59,012 nucleotides of DNA from Nocardioides sp. (GTDB lineage Bacteria; Actinomycetota; Actinomycetes; Propionibacteriales; Nocardioidaceae). A program made the position numbers and the translations under genes. The notes beneath the pieces were generated by a model that was given only the letters and a program-made list of their open reading frames with translations, searched no databases and was not told the DNA's origin. Positions 1 to 7,619 of the stretch are shown here, piece after piece. The stretch spans positions 1 through 59,012 of the forward strand of contig NZ_JAOPWY010000185.1 of assembly GCF_025965415.1 (NCBI RefSeq). The letters are read 5' to 3'. How positions within the stretch are numbered: position 1 is the stretch's first letter; each line of letters begins with the position of its first letter.

Positions 1-2
1 GC

Positions 3-119
3 CCGCGTGACGACCTGGCCCTGCTGGTCGGGCGCGACGCCCTGGCCGGCACGCCGGCGGCGTACGTCTGCCGGCACCACGTCTGCGCTGCCCCGGTCAC
101 CGACCCCGCGGAGGTCTAG
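3..119 (+). CDS. C-terminal end of a thioredoxin-domain (YyaL/DUF255-like) protein, partial
   Basis: An open frame enters from the left edge and stops with TAG at 117-119. The 38 residues include a segment of the type GTPAAYVCRHHVCAAPVTDP, which resembles the very end of YyaL/spermatogenesis-associated-20-like proteins (N-terminal thioredoxin fold, C-terminal alpha/alpha barrel). Only the tail is present, so no catalytic residues can be checked. Its 3' end overlaps the convergent glycosyltransferase by 23 bases. The family call rests on recognising a short tail and is moderate. Confidence 0.5.
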   Translation, partial: PRDDLALLVGRDALAGTPAAYVCRHHVCAAPVTDPAEV

Positions 120-1005
120 CGGCGTCCTCCAGTGCGGACACCGCCGCCCCCACGTCCGGCAGCGTGCAGAGCTCGTCCGCCACCGACCGGCACCGCTCGC
201 GCGTCCCGGTCCCCGCCAGCGCCGTGCGGACCCGGGACCCGATCTCCTCCGGGGTCGCGGTGGCGGCGTCGAGCGAGGTGGCGACGCCCAGCTCCTCGGC
301 CCGCCGCGCGTTGTGCGGCTGGTCGGCGCCCAGGGGCAGCAGCACGGACGGGAGCCCGTGGGCCAGGGCAGCCATCAGGCTGCCCGAGCCGCCGTGCGAG
401 ACGACGAGGTCGACCTCGTGCAGCAAGTCCTCCTGCGGCACGAACCGCTCCAGGCGCACGTGCGGGAGCTGGGGGCCGAACCCGGCCGGGTCGAGCTCGC
501 GGGCGAGGCCGGGGTCGGGAGGCAGTCCGTGCTCGGCGCGTACGGCGTCGAGCCGCGAACCCACCAGGTCCGGCCGGACCAGCAGCCCGGAGGCGAGCAC
601 GAGGTGCGTGGCGACCGGGACGCCCAGCAGCTCCGCCGCGATCGTGGTCCCCAGGTCGGTCTCGTCGCGCAGCACGAGGTCGGGTGCGAAGTCCTCGATC
701 ACGCCCGGGACCGCCGCGGCCATCCGGCGCGCGCCCCGGTCGCCGAAGTTCTCGGCGAACTCGACCTCGGCCGCGCGGGCGTCGGTGCCCGCGAGCGGCG
801 TCAGGACGCGGGTCGCGGGTGCCCCGGCGTGGTGCGGCTGCGGGCTGGTCGCATAGGCACGGAAGCCTGCGTCCTCGATCCTCGGGACGAGGCCGCCGGA
901 CCCGGCCACCGCGACCTCGTGGCCCGCGGCCTGCGCCGCCCGCGTCAGCGGCAGCAGGGGAGCGAGGTGTCCGAGGCCGCCGACGAACGTGCAGAGGATC
1001 CGCAT
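97..1005 (-). CDS. MGT/UGT-type glycosyltransferase with an internal in-frame deletion
   Basis: This is a GT-B glycosyltransferase of the macrolide/UDP-glucuronosyl type, a family that moves a sugar from a nucleotide donor to a small-molecule acceptor. The N-terminal acceptor domain starts ILCTFVGGLGHLAPLLPL. The C-terminal donor site is clear: FVPQEDLL at about residues 188-195, then VVSHGGSGS at about 201-209 and ADQPHNA at about 227-233. The protein is 302 residues, whereas the family is usually about 380-400. At about residue 168 (near base 500) the sequence jumps from the inter-domain linker (HGLPPDPGLA) straight to the strand that normally follows the first third of the donor domain (RELDPAGFGPQ). 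The usual TLGT-type strand is absent. The frame is intact but the product is probably inactive. Confidence 0.8.
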   Translation of the reverse strand: MRILCTFVGGLGHLAPLLPLTRAAQAAGHEVAVAGSGGLVPRIEDAGFRAYATSPQPHHAGAPATRVLTPLAGTDARAAEVEFAENFGDRGARRMAAAVPGVIEDFAPDLVLRDETDLGTTIAAELLGVPVATHLVLASGLLVRPDLVGSRLDAVRAEHGLPPDPGLARELDPAGFGPQLPHVRLERFVPQEDLLHEVDLVVSHGGSGSLMAALAHGLPSVLLPLGADQPHNARRAEELGVATSLDAATATPEEIGSRVRTALAGTGTRERCRSVADELCTLPDVGAAVSALEDAARPPRGR

Positions 1006-1121
1006 GGTGCGACCAGCCTACGATCGCGGGGCTCCGCGGGTGCTGACGCCTGTCGGTGCGCAGCGCCACACTGGAGGCATGCGGACTCGGGAGCGCGACG
1101 GGTCAGGTCGGGGAGCGGGCC

Positions 1122-1157
1122 GGGCGTCAGGTCGGGCGTCAGGTCGGGCGTCAGGTG
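1122..1157. repeat. three tandem 12-bp units
   Basis: GGGCGTCAGGTC occurs at 1122-1133 and 1134-1145, then GGGCGTCAGGTG at 1146-1157. Because the unit is 12 bases, a change in copy number would preserve frame. The third copy runs into the likely GTG start (1155) of the DUF1353 gene. If translation began at the upstream GTG (1056), the array would encode a repeated RQVG peptide. Confidence 0.8.
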
Positions 1158-2052
1158 GAGCAGCAGCCGCGCCGGTTCTACGACGGTGGGACGCTGCCGA
1201 GCGACGACAGCGCCGGCGAGCCGCCCGATCCGGGGGCCGACCCGCGCATCGTGCTGGAGCGGCACGCGGAGGAGGGCGTCGAGACGTTCTCCCTCGAGCG
1301 CCGCCTGGCCTACCTCGACCGGCACCTCGGCGAGCTGCTGGTGCCCGCCGATCCCGACTTCCGCACCGACCTCACGTCGGTGCCGGCGCTCTTCGCGTGG
1401 CTGGTGCCCAAGACCGGCGCCCACCTGCCCGCGGCACTGCTGCACGACGCGCTCGTGGCCGGCGGTGACGACCCGTCGTCGTACGTCTCCACGGACGGGC
1501 ACGTCGTGGACCGCGTCGCGGCCGACCGGATCTTCCGCGACGCGATGGCCCGACACCGGCACGGGCGTCATCCGGCGGTGGATCGTCTGGACCGCGGTGA
1601 CGGTGGCGACGATCTTCGTCGGCCGCGACGTGACGTGGTCGCCCGCGCGGCACTGGTCCTACCGGGTGGCGGCCGGGGCGACGATCGCGACGATCCTCTA
1701 CCTCGGCTACAGCTCGACCAGCGACCTCGTCGACCAGGCGTGGCCGGGCGCCGTCGACGTCCCGTGGATGGGCGACCGGTCGTGGTGGCTCGAGGTCGTG
1801 GGAGGGCTGTCGGGGGCGATCGTCCTGCCCCTCGCCCTGAGCCTGCTGTGGGGTCGCCTGCGGATGGCCGGGGCGATCGCCGGGGTGATGCTCGCGGTGC
1901 TGCTGCACGTCACGGAGGGGCTCGCGGTCATCGCCGCCACCTACGTCGGCCTCGAGCGTCTGGCCCGGCGTGCGCCGCTGGTCGCGTGGACGCTCGCCGC
2001 GGTCGTGGTGGCCGCGGCCCTGGTCACGTTCGCCGTGATCAGCTTCGGCTGA
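1155..2052 (+). pseudogene. DUF1353 protein with C-terminal membrane domain, frameshifted
   Basis: The first part (RRFYDGGTLP, then FRTDLTSVPALFAWLVPKTG and LPAALLHDAL) is a DUF1353 domain. That family is of unknown function and is often phage- or cell-wall-associated. Near 1548-1554 the reading frame shifts by one: the frame beginning at 1155 reads into low-complexity sequence, while the next frame continues naturally as DTGTGVIRRWIVWTAV and runs through about five hydrophobic segments to TGA at 2052. One extra C in the run at 1549-1551 would explain it. The start is uncertain: GTG 1155 just before the domain, GTG 1056, or ATG 1079 in another frame. The 3' end overlaps the convergent membrane gene by 14 bases. 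A sequencing error cannot be excluded. Confidence 0.7.
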
Positions 2053-2416
2053 CGCCGAGCTGGGCGAGCCAGCGCGCGGCGAAGGCGTCCGGCGGCAGGC
2101 CCGCGGTGACGAGGTCGACCCCCGCCCGGAAGGCGACGACGACCAGCCCGAGGGCGACGGCCGTCACCAGCATCCCGTGCAGGTTGCGCGGGAACCTGCT
2201 GGGCACGCTGCGCACCCGGTGCCAGCCGCCGACGAGCCCCGCCGTCACGATCGCGGAGACGATGCTGGCGGCGGCCGCGCCGAGCACGGTGCCGAGCAGG
2301 CCCATCCGCCCGATCAGGACGGCGGACGTCGCCGCGGCGGTGGCGCCGGCGACCAGCTGGGGGAGGCTGAGGTCGAGGAGGGGTGGGCGGTCGGTCTCGG
2401 GGTCGGAGTCAGACAT
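2039..2416 (-). CDS. small membrane protein of unknown function
   Basis: The protein has 125 residues. A short acidic N-terminus (MSDSDPETDRP) is followed by two hydrophobic helices around residues 20-40 and 45-65, a basic loop (GGWHRVRSVPSRF) and a third helix around 80-100. I do not recognise a family. ATG at 2414-2416 is the natural start because the upstream in-frame sequence is arginine-rich with no membrane character. It lies downstream of trhA on the same strand, but a hairpin at 2436-2452 between them suggests separate transcription. Confidence 0.65.
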   Translation of the reverse strand: MSDSDPETDRPPLLDLSLPQLVAGATAAATSAVLIGRMGLLGTVLGAAAASIVSAIVTAGLVGGWHRVRSVPSRFPRNLHGMLVTAVALGLVVVAFRAGVDLVTAGLPPDAFAARWLAQLGVSRS

Positions 2417-2435
2417 CACACGATCGGGGTGGAGG

Positions 2436-2452
2436 ACAGGGGCTTCCCCTGT
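2436..2452. terminator. hairpin, likely terminator after trhA
   Basis: ACAGGGG (2436-2442) pairs perfectly with CCCCTGT (2446-2452) around a CTT loop. There is no T-run, as is common in high-GC actinobacteria. It lies between the trhA stop (2542, minus strand) and the next minus-strand start (2416). Confidence 0.5.
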
Positions 2453-2541
2453 ACGACGACCGGGCCGGGCAGATCGTTGCCCGACGTGAGCAGGCTCACC
2501 GGGTCCCGGTCCCGGGTCGAGCGCCCGGGTCGAGGGGCGGC

Positions 2542-3288
2542 TCAGCGCAGCGAGTAGGTCGCCAGCGAGATGCCGACGTAGTGGGCGGCGAACGCCAGCA
2601 CCGTGAAGGAGTGGAACACCTCGTGGAAGCCGAACCAGTGAGGTGAGGGGTTGGGCCGCTTGAGGCCGTAGACCACGCCGCCGACGGTGTAGAGGATGCC
2701 GCCGGCCGCCACGAGGATCAGGGTGGCGATGGCGATGCCGCTGCTGAACCGGTCGGCACCGTCGACGAACTGCGGGATGAAGAAGACCGCCGCCCACCCG
2801 AGGCCGAGGTACATCGGCGTGTAGAGCCAGCGCGGTGCGTCGGTCCAGAAGACGCGGAAGATCACGCCCGCGATGGCCGCTCCCCAGACGACCAGCAGCA
2901 GCGTCGTACGCGCCGAGTCCTCGAGGAACAGCAGGGCGTAGGGCGTGTAGGTGCCGGCGATGAGCACGAAGATGTTGGCGTGGTCGAAGCGGCGCAGGAA
3001 CGCCCACGTGCGCGGCGACCACGTGCCGCGGTGGTAGATCGCCGAGACCGTGAAGACCAGGAGCGCCGAGAGCGCGAAGGCGGCTGAGCCGACGCGCGTC
3101 AAGGCCGTCGGCGACAGCGCGACCAGGACGATGCCCGCCACGAGGGCGACGGGTGCGGTCCCGGCGTGCAGCCAACCGCGCAGCTTGGGCTTGACCTCGG
3201 CCAGCTTGTCGGACATCAGCTCGCCGGCACGCTCGACGGCGTGCTCGGCGCGCCCGACGGCGCTGTCCACGCGGTCGCGGGACGTCAT
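2542..3288 (-). CDS. trhA: TrhA / hemolysin III family membrane protein (PAQR superfamily)
   Basis: This is a seven-helix membrane protein of the hemolysin III/TrhA group, proposed to influence membrane energetics and lipid homeostasis. The family's polar residues are visible: SAIYHRG near residue 87, then RRFDHANIFVLIAGTYTPY, and FHEVFHSFTVLAFAAHY close to the C-terminus; these hold the Ser, His and Asp of the putative zinc site. An amphipathic basic-acidic N-terminus of about 40 residues precedes the first helix. ATG 3288 is chosen because GGAGA lies just upstream. Length (248 aa) is slightly above the usual 210-220 because of that N-terminus. It is divergent from the cis-prenyltransferase. 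Confidence 0.9.
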   Translation of the reverse strand: MTSRDRVDSAVGRAEHAVERAGELMSDKLAEVKPKLRGWLHAGTAPVALVAGIVLVALSPTALTRVGSAAFALSALLVFTVSAIYHRGTWSPRTWAFLRRFDHANIFVLIAGTYTPYALLFLEDSARTTLLLVVWGAAIAGVIFRVFWTDAPRWLYTPMYLGLGWAAVFFIPQFVDGADRFSSGIAIATLILVAAGGILYTVGGVVYGLKRPNPSPHWFGFHEVFHSFTVLAFAAHYVGISLATYSLR

Positions 3289-3371
3289 GGGCTGGTCTCC
3301 ATGCGGAGAATCTACCCGGGGCCGGGTGAGGCGCGCAGCCGTCGCGTCAGAGTGCTGGGTCACAGGGCGGT

Positions 3372-3377
3372 TACCAT
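3372..3377 (+). promoter_or_regulatory. -10 element of leaderless uppS transcript
   Basis: TACCAT (TANNNT) ends six bases before the GTG at 3384, placing transcription initiation at the start codon. No Shine-Dalgarno sequence is present. Confidence 0.55.
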
Positions 3378-3383
3378 CGGCAG

Positions 3384-4163
3384 GTGGTGAGGTGGAAGGA
3401 CGCGGTGCGACGGGTGCTCTACCCGGCGTACGAGTCCCGCGTCGTGAAGTTCCTCCCCACCGACCAGATCCCCAAGCACGTCGGCGTGATGCTCGACGGC
3501 AACCGGCGCTGGGCCAAGGCGGTCGGGCTCAACACCGCCGAGGGCTACCAGGCCGGGGCCGACAACATCCGCCCCCTGCTCGGTTGGTGCGAGGAGGTCG
3601 GGGTCGAGGTGGTCACGCTGTGGCTGCTCTCCAGCGACAACCTCACCAACCGCCCGCCGGAGCAGCTGACCGGCCTGCTGACGATCATCGAGGGTGCCGT
3701 GGAGTCGCTGGCCGAGGCCGGTCGCTGGCGGATCCACCCCGTCGGCGCGCTCGACCTGCTGCCGCCCGAGACCGCCGCGCGGCTCAAGGCGGCGGAGGAG
3801 GCGACCCGCCACATCGACGGGGTGCTCGTCAACGTCGCCGTGGGCTACGGCGGTCGGCGCGAGATCGCCGACGCCGTACGCGCCCTGCTCGCCGAGCACG
3901 CCGCCCGCGGCACCTCGCTCGAGGAGCTGGCCGACATCCTCGACGTCGAGCACATCGCCGAGCACCTCTACACCAAGGGCCAGCCCGACCCCGACCTCGT
4001 GATCCGCACCTCGGGTGAGCAGCGGCTCGGCGGGTTCCTCCTGTGGCAGTCGGCCAACTCGGAGTTCTACTTCTGCGAGGCGCTGTGGCCCGACTTCCGG
4101 CGCGTCGACTTCCTGCGCGCCATCCGGTCGTACGCCGCGCGCGAGCGCCGCTTCGGCGGCTGA
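3384..4163 (+). CDS. uppS: cis-prenyltransferase (isoprenyl diphosphate synthase, UppS/Rv1086-like)
   Basis: The enzyme condenses isopentenyl diphosphate onto an allylic primer with Z geometry to make the lipid carrier backbone for peptidoglycan and other envelope polymers. The diphosphate-binding motif HVGVMLDGNRRWAK (Asp38, Asn40, Arg41-42) is complete. So are SSDNLTNRP near residue 93, RTSGEQRLGGFLLWQ near 205 and the C-terminal EFYFCEALWPDF. At 259 residues it matches the actinobacterial short-chain Z-FPP synthase group (M. tuberculosis Rv1086) as well as undecaprenyl/decaprenyl enzymes, so chain length is not decided. GTG 3384 and GTG 3387 are both possible starts; the -10 box favours 3384. 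Confidence 0.92.
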   Translation: MVRWKDAVRRVLYPAYESRVVKFLPTDQIPKHVGVMLDGNRRWAKAVGLNTAEGYQAGADNIRPLLGWCEEVGVEVVTLWLLSSDNLTNRPPEQLTGLLTIIEGAVESLAEAGRWRIHPVGALDLLPPETAARLKAAEEATRHIDGVLVNVAVGYGGRREIADAVRALLAEHAARGTSLEELADILDVEHIAEHLYTKGQPDPDLVIRTSGEQRLGGFLLWQSANSEFYFCEALWPDFRRVDFLRAIRSYAARERRFGG

Positions 4164-4385
4164 GCCGCACCCGATGGGAGACGTCACCTCCTCGTCACCT
4201 CGGGTTCGGGCGTGTCGCCCCGGATCGGGCCACCGGCGGGCGTACTTTCGCGTTCATCAGCAGGTGGGGAAGCCGGCTGAACCGGGAGGCAGTCCTTGAG
4301 CACTCAGATGGGAGCTCTCCGGTCCGTTGAATGACATCGGGCCGGGCGAGGAGTGCGCGCGCCGACCCGCAGCAAGGGGTTAGTC
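4164..4385. other. untranslated region upstream of phoH2 with a stem-loop
   Basis: These 222 bases hold no convincing gene. CCGGTCC (4319-4325) pairs with GGGCCGG (4339-4345, one G-T pair) to form a hairpin about 40 bases before the phoH2 start. I compared the region by eye with cobalamin riboswitch consensus pieces and found no match. Confidence 0.4.
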
Positions 4386-5714
4386 GTGGCCAGCAAGACC
4401 TCATCGCCCAGCTCCGTCAGCTCTGACCGCAGGACCTACGTCCTGGACACCAGCGTCCTGCTCGCCGATCCCGGCGCGCTCACCCGCTTCGCCGAGCACG
4501 AGGTCGTGCTGCCCGTGGTGGTGATCACCGAGCTGGAGGGCAAGCGGCACCACCCCGAGCTGGGGTACTTCGCCCGGGCGGCGCTGCGTGCCCTCGACGA
4601 CCTGCGCGTCGTCAACGGACGGCTGGACGAACCCGTCGGGATCGGGACGGAGGGCGGCACCCTCCGGGTGGAGCTCAACCACACCGATGCCGCCTCACTG
4701 CCCTCGGGCTTCCGGCTCGGCGACAACGACACGCGGATCCTCGCCGTCGCCCGCAACCTCGCCAACGAGGGCCACCGGGTCACGCTCGTGTCCAAGGACC
4801 TCCCACTGCGGATCAAGGCCTCGGCCGTCGGGCTCGATGCCCAGGAGTACCGCGCGGAGGGGATCAGCGACTCCGGCTACACCGGCATGACCGAGCTGGA
4901 GGTGCCGGCGGCCGACCTCGACGAGCTCTACGAGGACGGCGTCATCGATCTCGCCGAGGCCCGCGACCTGCCCTGCCACAACGGCCTCGTGCTGCTCTCC
5001 GACCGCGGTACGGCGCTGGCCCGGGTGGGTGCCGACAAGCGGGTCCACCTCGTCCGCGGCGACCGCGACGCCTTCGGGATCCACGGCCGCTCCGCCGAGC
5101 AACGGATCGCGCTCGAGATGCTGCTCGACCCCGAGGTCGGCATCGTCTCGCTGGGTGGTCGCGCCGGCACCGGCAAGTCGGCGATGGCGCTGTGCGCCGG
5201 GCTCGAGGCGGTCATGGAGCGACGCCACCACAAGAAGGTCGTGGTCTTCCGCCCGCTGTTCGCCGTGGGGGGCCAGGAGCTCGGATACCTGCCCGGCTCG
5301 GAGAACGAGAAGATGTCGCCCTGGGCGCAGGCCGTCTTCGACACGCTCGGCGCCCTCACCGGCAAGGACGTCATCGACGAGGTGATGGACCGTGGCATGC
5401 TCGAGGTGCTGCCGCTGACGCACATCCGGGGTCGCTCCCTGCACGACGCCTTCGTGATCGTGGACGAGGCCCAGTCGCTGGAGCGCAACGTGCTCCTGAC
5501 CGTGCTCTCGCGCATCGGCGCCAACTCCAAGGTCGTCCTCACCCACGACGTGGCCCAGCGCGACAACCTGCGCGTCGGGCGCCACGACGGCATCGTCGCG
5601 GTGGTGGAGAAGCTCAAGGGTCACCCGCTGTTCGCCCACGTCACGCTGACCCGTTCCGAGCGCTCGCCGATCGCGGCGCTGGTGACCGAGATGCTGGAGG
5701 ACGTCACGCTCTGA
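4386..5714 (+). CDS. phoH2: PhoH2-type PIN-PhoH ribonuclease/ATPase
   Basis: The protein fuses an N-terminal PIN nuclease domain to a C-terminal PhoH P-loop ATPase, as in mycobacterial PhoH2, which unwinds and cleaves RNA. The PIN strand [12 protein letters not shown] carries the first acidic residue (Asp21), with ITELEGK and LGDNDTRIL further acidic positions. The ATPase has Walker A ([11 protein letters not shown], about residue 258), Walker B ([10 protein letters not shown], about 360) and the PhoH segment [10 protein letters not shown]. Its 442 residues are typical. GTG 4386 is preferred because AAGGGG lies nine bases upstream; GTG 4353 in the same frame lacks one. It stands alone, with a structured region on each side. 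Confidence 0.9.
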   Translation: MASKTSSPSSVSSDRRTYVLDTSVLLADPGALTRFAEHEVVLPVVVITELEGKRHHPELGYFARAALRALDDLRVVNGRLDEPVGIGTEGGTLRVELNHTDAASLPSGFRLGDNDTRILAVARNLANEGHRVTLVSKDLPLRIKASAVGLDAQEYRAEGISDSGYTGMTELEVPAADLDELYEDGVIDLAEARDLPCHNGLVLLSDRGTALARVGADKRVHLVRGDRDAFGIHGRSAEQRIALEMLLDPEVGIVSLGGRAGTGKSAMALCAGLEAVMERRHHKKVVVFRPLFAVGGQELGYLPGSENEKMSPWAQAVFDTLGALTGKDVIDEVMDRGMLEVLPLTHIRGRSLHDAFVIVDEAQSLERNVLLTVLSRIGANSKVVLTHDVAQRDNLRVGRHDGIVAVVEKLKGHPLFAHVTLTRSERSPIAALVTEMLEDVTL

Positions 5715-5722
5715 CGTGGGGT

Positions 5723-5763
5723 CCACCACTGGGGCCCACCGCTGGGGCACGCCACTGGGGCAC
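5723..5763. repeat. three 13-bp tandem repeats downstream of phoH2
   Basis: CCACTGGGGC (5726-5735), CCGCTGGGGC (5739-5748) and CCACTGGGGC (5752-5761) recur with an exact 13-base period, immediately after the phoH2 stop and before a pair of hairpins. Confidence 0.75.
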
Positions 5764-5769
5764 AGGGGA

Positions 5770-5805
5770 CTCGTGTGACGCACGAGCTCCCTGTGACGCA
5801 AGGGA
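5770..5805 (+). promoter_or_regulatory. paired hairpins / direct repeat TGTGACGCA upstream of the transglycosylase
   Basis: TGTGACGCA occurs at 5774-5782 and again at 5792-5800, separated by nine bases. Each copy sits in its own stem: CTCGTG/CACGAG (5770-5775 with 5781-5786) and TCCCT/AGGGA (5788-5792 with 5801-5805). This could be a two-site operator (18-bp spacing) or RNA structure in the long leader of the downstream gene. A c-di-AMP riboswitch often precedes actinobacterial cell-wall lytic genes, but I could not match its core here. Confidence 0.45.
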
Positions 5806-5972
5806 CATGGGCAATTCCGGCGTTCGGTTTGCACGCCCCAGACGCCTCATGCATGGTGGTCGTGATCGTTTCGTGACCTGTGCCCGATCGGCAGGCCTGG
5901 GACACCCCCTGTATGCGTCCCGCCCGCCCCGCGTCACGATCTCCCTGTCGTCAACCCCGTGAGCCCCTCTCC

Positions 5973-6647
5973 GTGCCCTCTTCGTCGAAGTACGTCCCCA
6001 CGCACCGCGCGCCCGGCAAGCACAAGGCCGCGCGCGTGCCCCGCCGAGCCCTGCGCACGACCCTGGCCCTCACCGGCCTGGCCGCTGCGGTCACTGGAGT
6101 GAGCGTCGCGGGCGGCATGTACTCCGGCGACACCACGCTGACTCCCGCCGCGGCCGACGTCGCCACCGCGACCTCGCAGGCGTCGCCGGACGGGACGTCC
6201 GAGAGCGCCCCGGGCATGAGCGCGGCCGACCTCGAGCAGCGTGAGAAGTCCTCCGTCGCCTCCCGCTCCTCGCGTCGTACGGACGCGACCAAGGCCACCG
6301 CGCTGTCGATGTCGGCCGGCTCGGCGGTGACGAGGTCGCAGAAGCTGTCCGAGGGCGACCCGCGTGACATCGCCCGCGCGCTGCTGCCGGTCTACGGCTT
6401 CTCCTCCGACCAGTTCTCCTGCCTCGACTCCCTCTACATGAGCGAGTCGGGCTGGCGCGTCGACGCGGACAACCCCAGCTCGTCGGCGTACGGCATCCCG
6501 CAAGCGCTGACCCAGCTGCACGACCTCCCCGCGGACTACATGACCTCCGCCGAGTCGCAGATCCGCTGGGGCCTGGAGTACATCCAGGGCACCTACGGCA
6601 CCCCCTGCAGCGCGTGGAGCTTCAAGGCCGGCCACGGCTGGTACTGA
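5973..6647 (+). CDS. secreted lytic-transglycosylase-like cell-wall protein
   Basis: The N-terminus is basic (SSKYVPTHRAPGKHKAARV). A hydrophobic signal/anchor segment follows at about residues 33-52 (TTLALTGLAAAVTGVSVAGG), then a long Ser/Thr/Ala-rich linker. The last 95 residues form a lysozyme-like fold: FSCLDSLYMSESGWRVDADN contains the catalytic-type Glu in ESGW, followed by SSAYGIPQAL and the terminal SFKAGHGWY. This is the aggregation-promoting-factor/SLT-like domain found in many actinobacterial peptidoglycan hydrolases. GTG 5973 is the only sensible start; earlier in-frame sequence is cysteine- and proline-rich. The mature protein is 224 aa including signal. Expression may be controlled by the repeats at 5770-5805. 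Confidence 0.85.
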   Translation: MPSSSKYVPTHRAPGKHKAARVPRRALRTTLALTGLAAAVTGVSVAGGMYSGDTTLTPAAADVATATSQASPDGTSESAPGMSAADLEQREKSSVASRSSRRTDATKATALSMSAGSAVTRSQKLSEGDPRDIARALLPVYGFSSDQFSCLDSLYMSESGWRVDADNPSSSAYGIPQALTQLHDLPADYMTSAESQIRWGLEYIQGTYGTPCSAWSFKAGHGWY

Positions 6648-6920
6648 GCGGACCACTGGTCTAACCGGTCGGGCTAGTCCCGCCCGGAACCTCCCCACGG
6701 CGCCATGCGAGGGGCCACGCTTCGGCCATGTTGCCTCATCGGTCCACTGGCCGGAGCTCGGGGCCGCCACACTGACGAGACGACAGAGCCCCAGGGCTCG
6801 CACCAGGACGACCAGGGGGTCGGAGAGGCGCGACGCGCTCGTCCACAGGGGGATGAGCGAGTCGCGCCTCGTTGGTCGTTCCGCTGCCCGCCTGCGCGAT
6901 GAGGTCGAGCGCCCCGCCGA
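6648..6920. other. intergenic stretch without a recognisable gene
   Basis: Open frames here are short, have shadow-like composition and match nothing I know. The region runs into a decayed acetyltransferase fragment on the minus strand, so it may be residue of the same lost gene. Confidence 0.4.
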
Positions 6921-7028
6921 CGCCCACGCGATCGCCTCCTCGCCGTCCATCACCAGCGCGGCACGGGCCTTCCCCTGCTCGACGTACGAGCGCTTGAAGG
7001 CGCGGTTGGCCTCGGCGCCCTGGCCCCG
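6921..7028 (-). pseudogene. fragment of a GNAT-like acetyltransferase
   Basis: Reading the minus strand from 7028 gives about 36 residues, including GAEANRAFKRSYVEQGKA and AALVMDGEEAIAWA. They resemble the start of the GNAT core in actinobacterial acetyltransferases, where the substrate loop is followed by the strand carrying Asp-Gly. A TAG stop lies directly upstream (7029-7031), and after AWA the homology is lost in every frame. No acetyl-CoA-binding motif survives. The identification is from pattern memory only. Confidence 0.4.
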
Positions 7029-7062
7029 CTAGGGCAGGTTCGGACGACCTGCTGTCGCATCG

Positions 7063-7593
7063 TCAACGCGCCTCGAAGACGGTGACGTCGTCGCCGTCCG
7101 GCATCTCGAGGTCCTGGCGGCGTACGTCGCTGAACCGGCGGGTGAGGGTGAACTCACCGTTCTCGCTGGAGAAGTGGCGGGTCTCGCCGTCGGTCAGGGC
7201 GACGAACGTGCCACCCGGGCGCAGCACGCGGCGGACCTCGGCGAGGGCACGGTCGAGGTCGCGCACGTGGTGCAGCATCCACCCGGCGTGGACCACGTCG
7301 AAGGTGTCGTCCTCGAACGGCAGGTAGCAGACGTCGGCCCGGCGGGCGTCGACGCCGCGCGCCGCGGTCTGCGTCACCGAGCTCTCGGACCAGTCGACCG
7401 CGACGAGGCGGACCCCGGGCAGCGCGTTGATCCGCTCGGCCATGGCGCCCGCCCCGCAACCCACCTCGAGGACGTCGGAGTCGCCGACCATGGCGCGGTC
7501 GATCGCCTTGAAGGCCTCACGTGCCGCCGGGTCGTGGCCGTCCGCTGTCGCGTGCTGCGTCCGCAGGGGGCCGGTGCTGGTGATGTCGTCCAC
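7063..7593 (-). CDS. class I SAM-dependent methyltransferase (Methyltransf_11 type)
   Basis: A Rossmann-fold methyltransferase of unknown substrate. Motif I is VLEVGCGAGAMAERI at about residues 41-55. The acidic end of strand 2 is LVAVDWSES, motif II/III is YLPFEDDTFDVVHAGWMLHHV, and the post-core helix LAEVRRVLRPGGTFVAL follows. At 176 residues it is shorter than most UbiE-like enzymes because the N-terminal cap and part of the C-terminal sheet are reduced. The start is GTG at 7591-7593. It ends shortly before a decayed gene and is transcribed in the same direction as fumC, 26 bases downstream of it. Confidence 0.85.
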   Translation of the reverse strand: MDDITSTGPLRTQHATADGHDPAAREAFKAIDRAMVGDSDVLEVGCGAGAMAERINALPGVRLVAVDWSESSVTQTAARGVDARRADVCYLPFEDDTFDVVHAGWMLHHVRDLDRALAEVRRVLRPGGTFVALTDGETRHFSSENGEFTLTRRFSDVRRQDLEMPDGDDVTVFEAR

Positions 7594-7619
7594 GCGAGCA
7601 CCGTCTCACGTCGCGCGCG

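Noticed and set aside
4164..4385. Cobalamin riboswitch before phoH2
   Set aside because: GGGAAGCC-like text is present but the B12-box core and the distal receptor could not be matched by eye.
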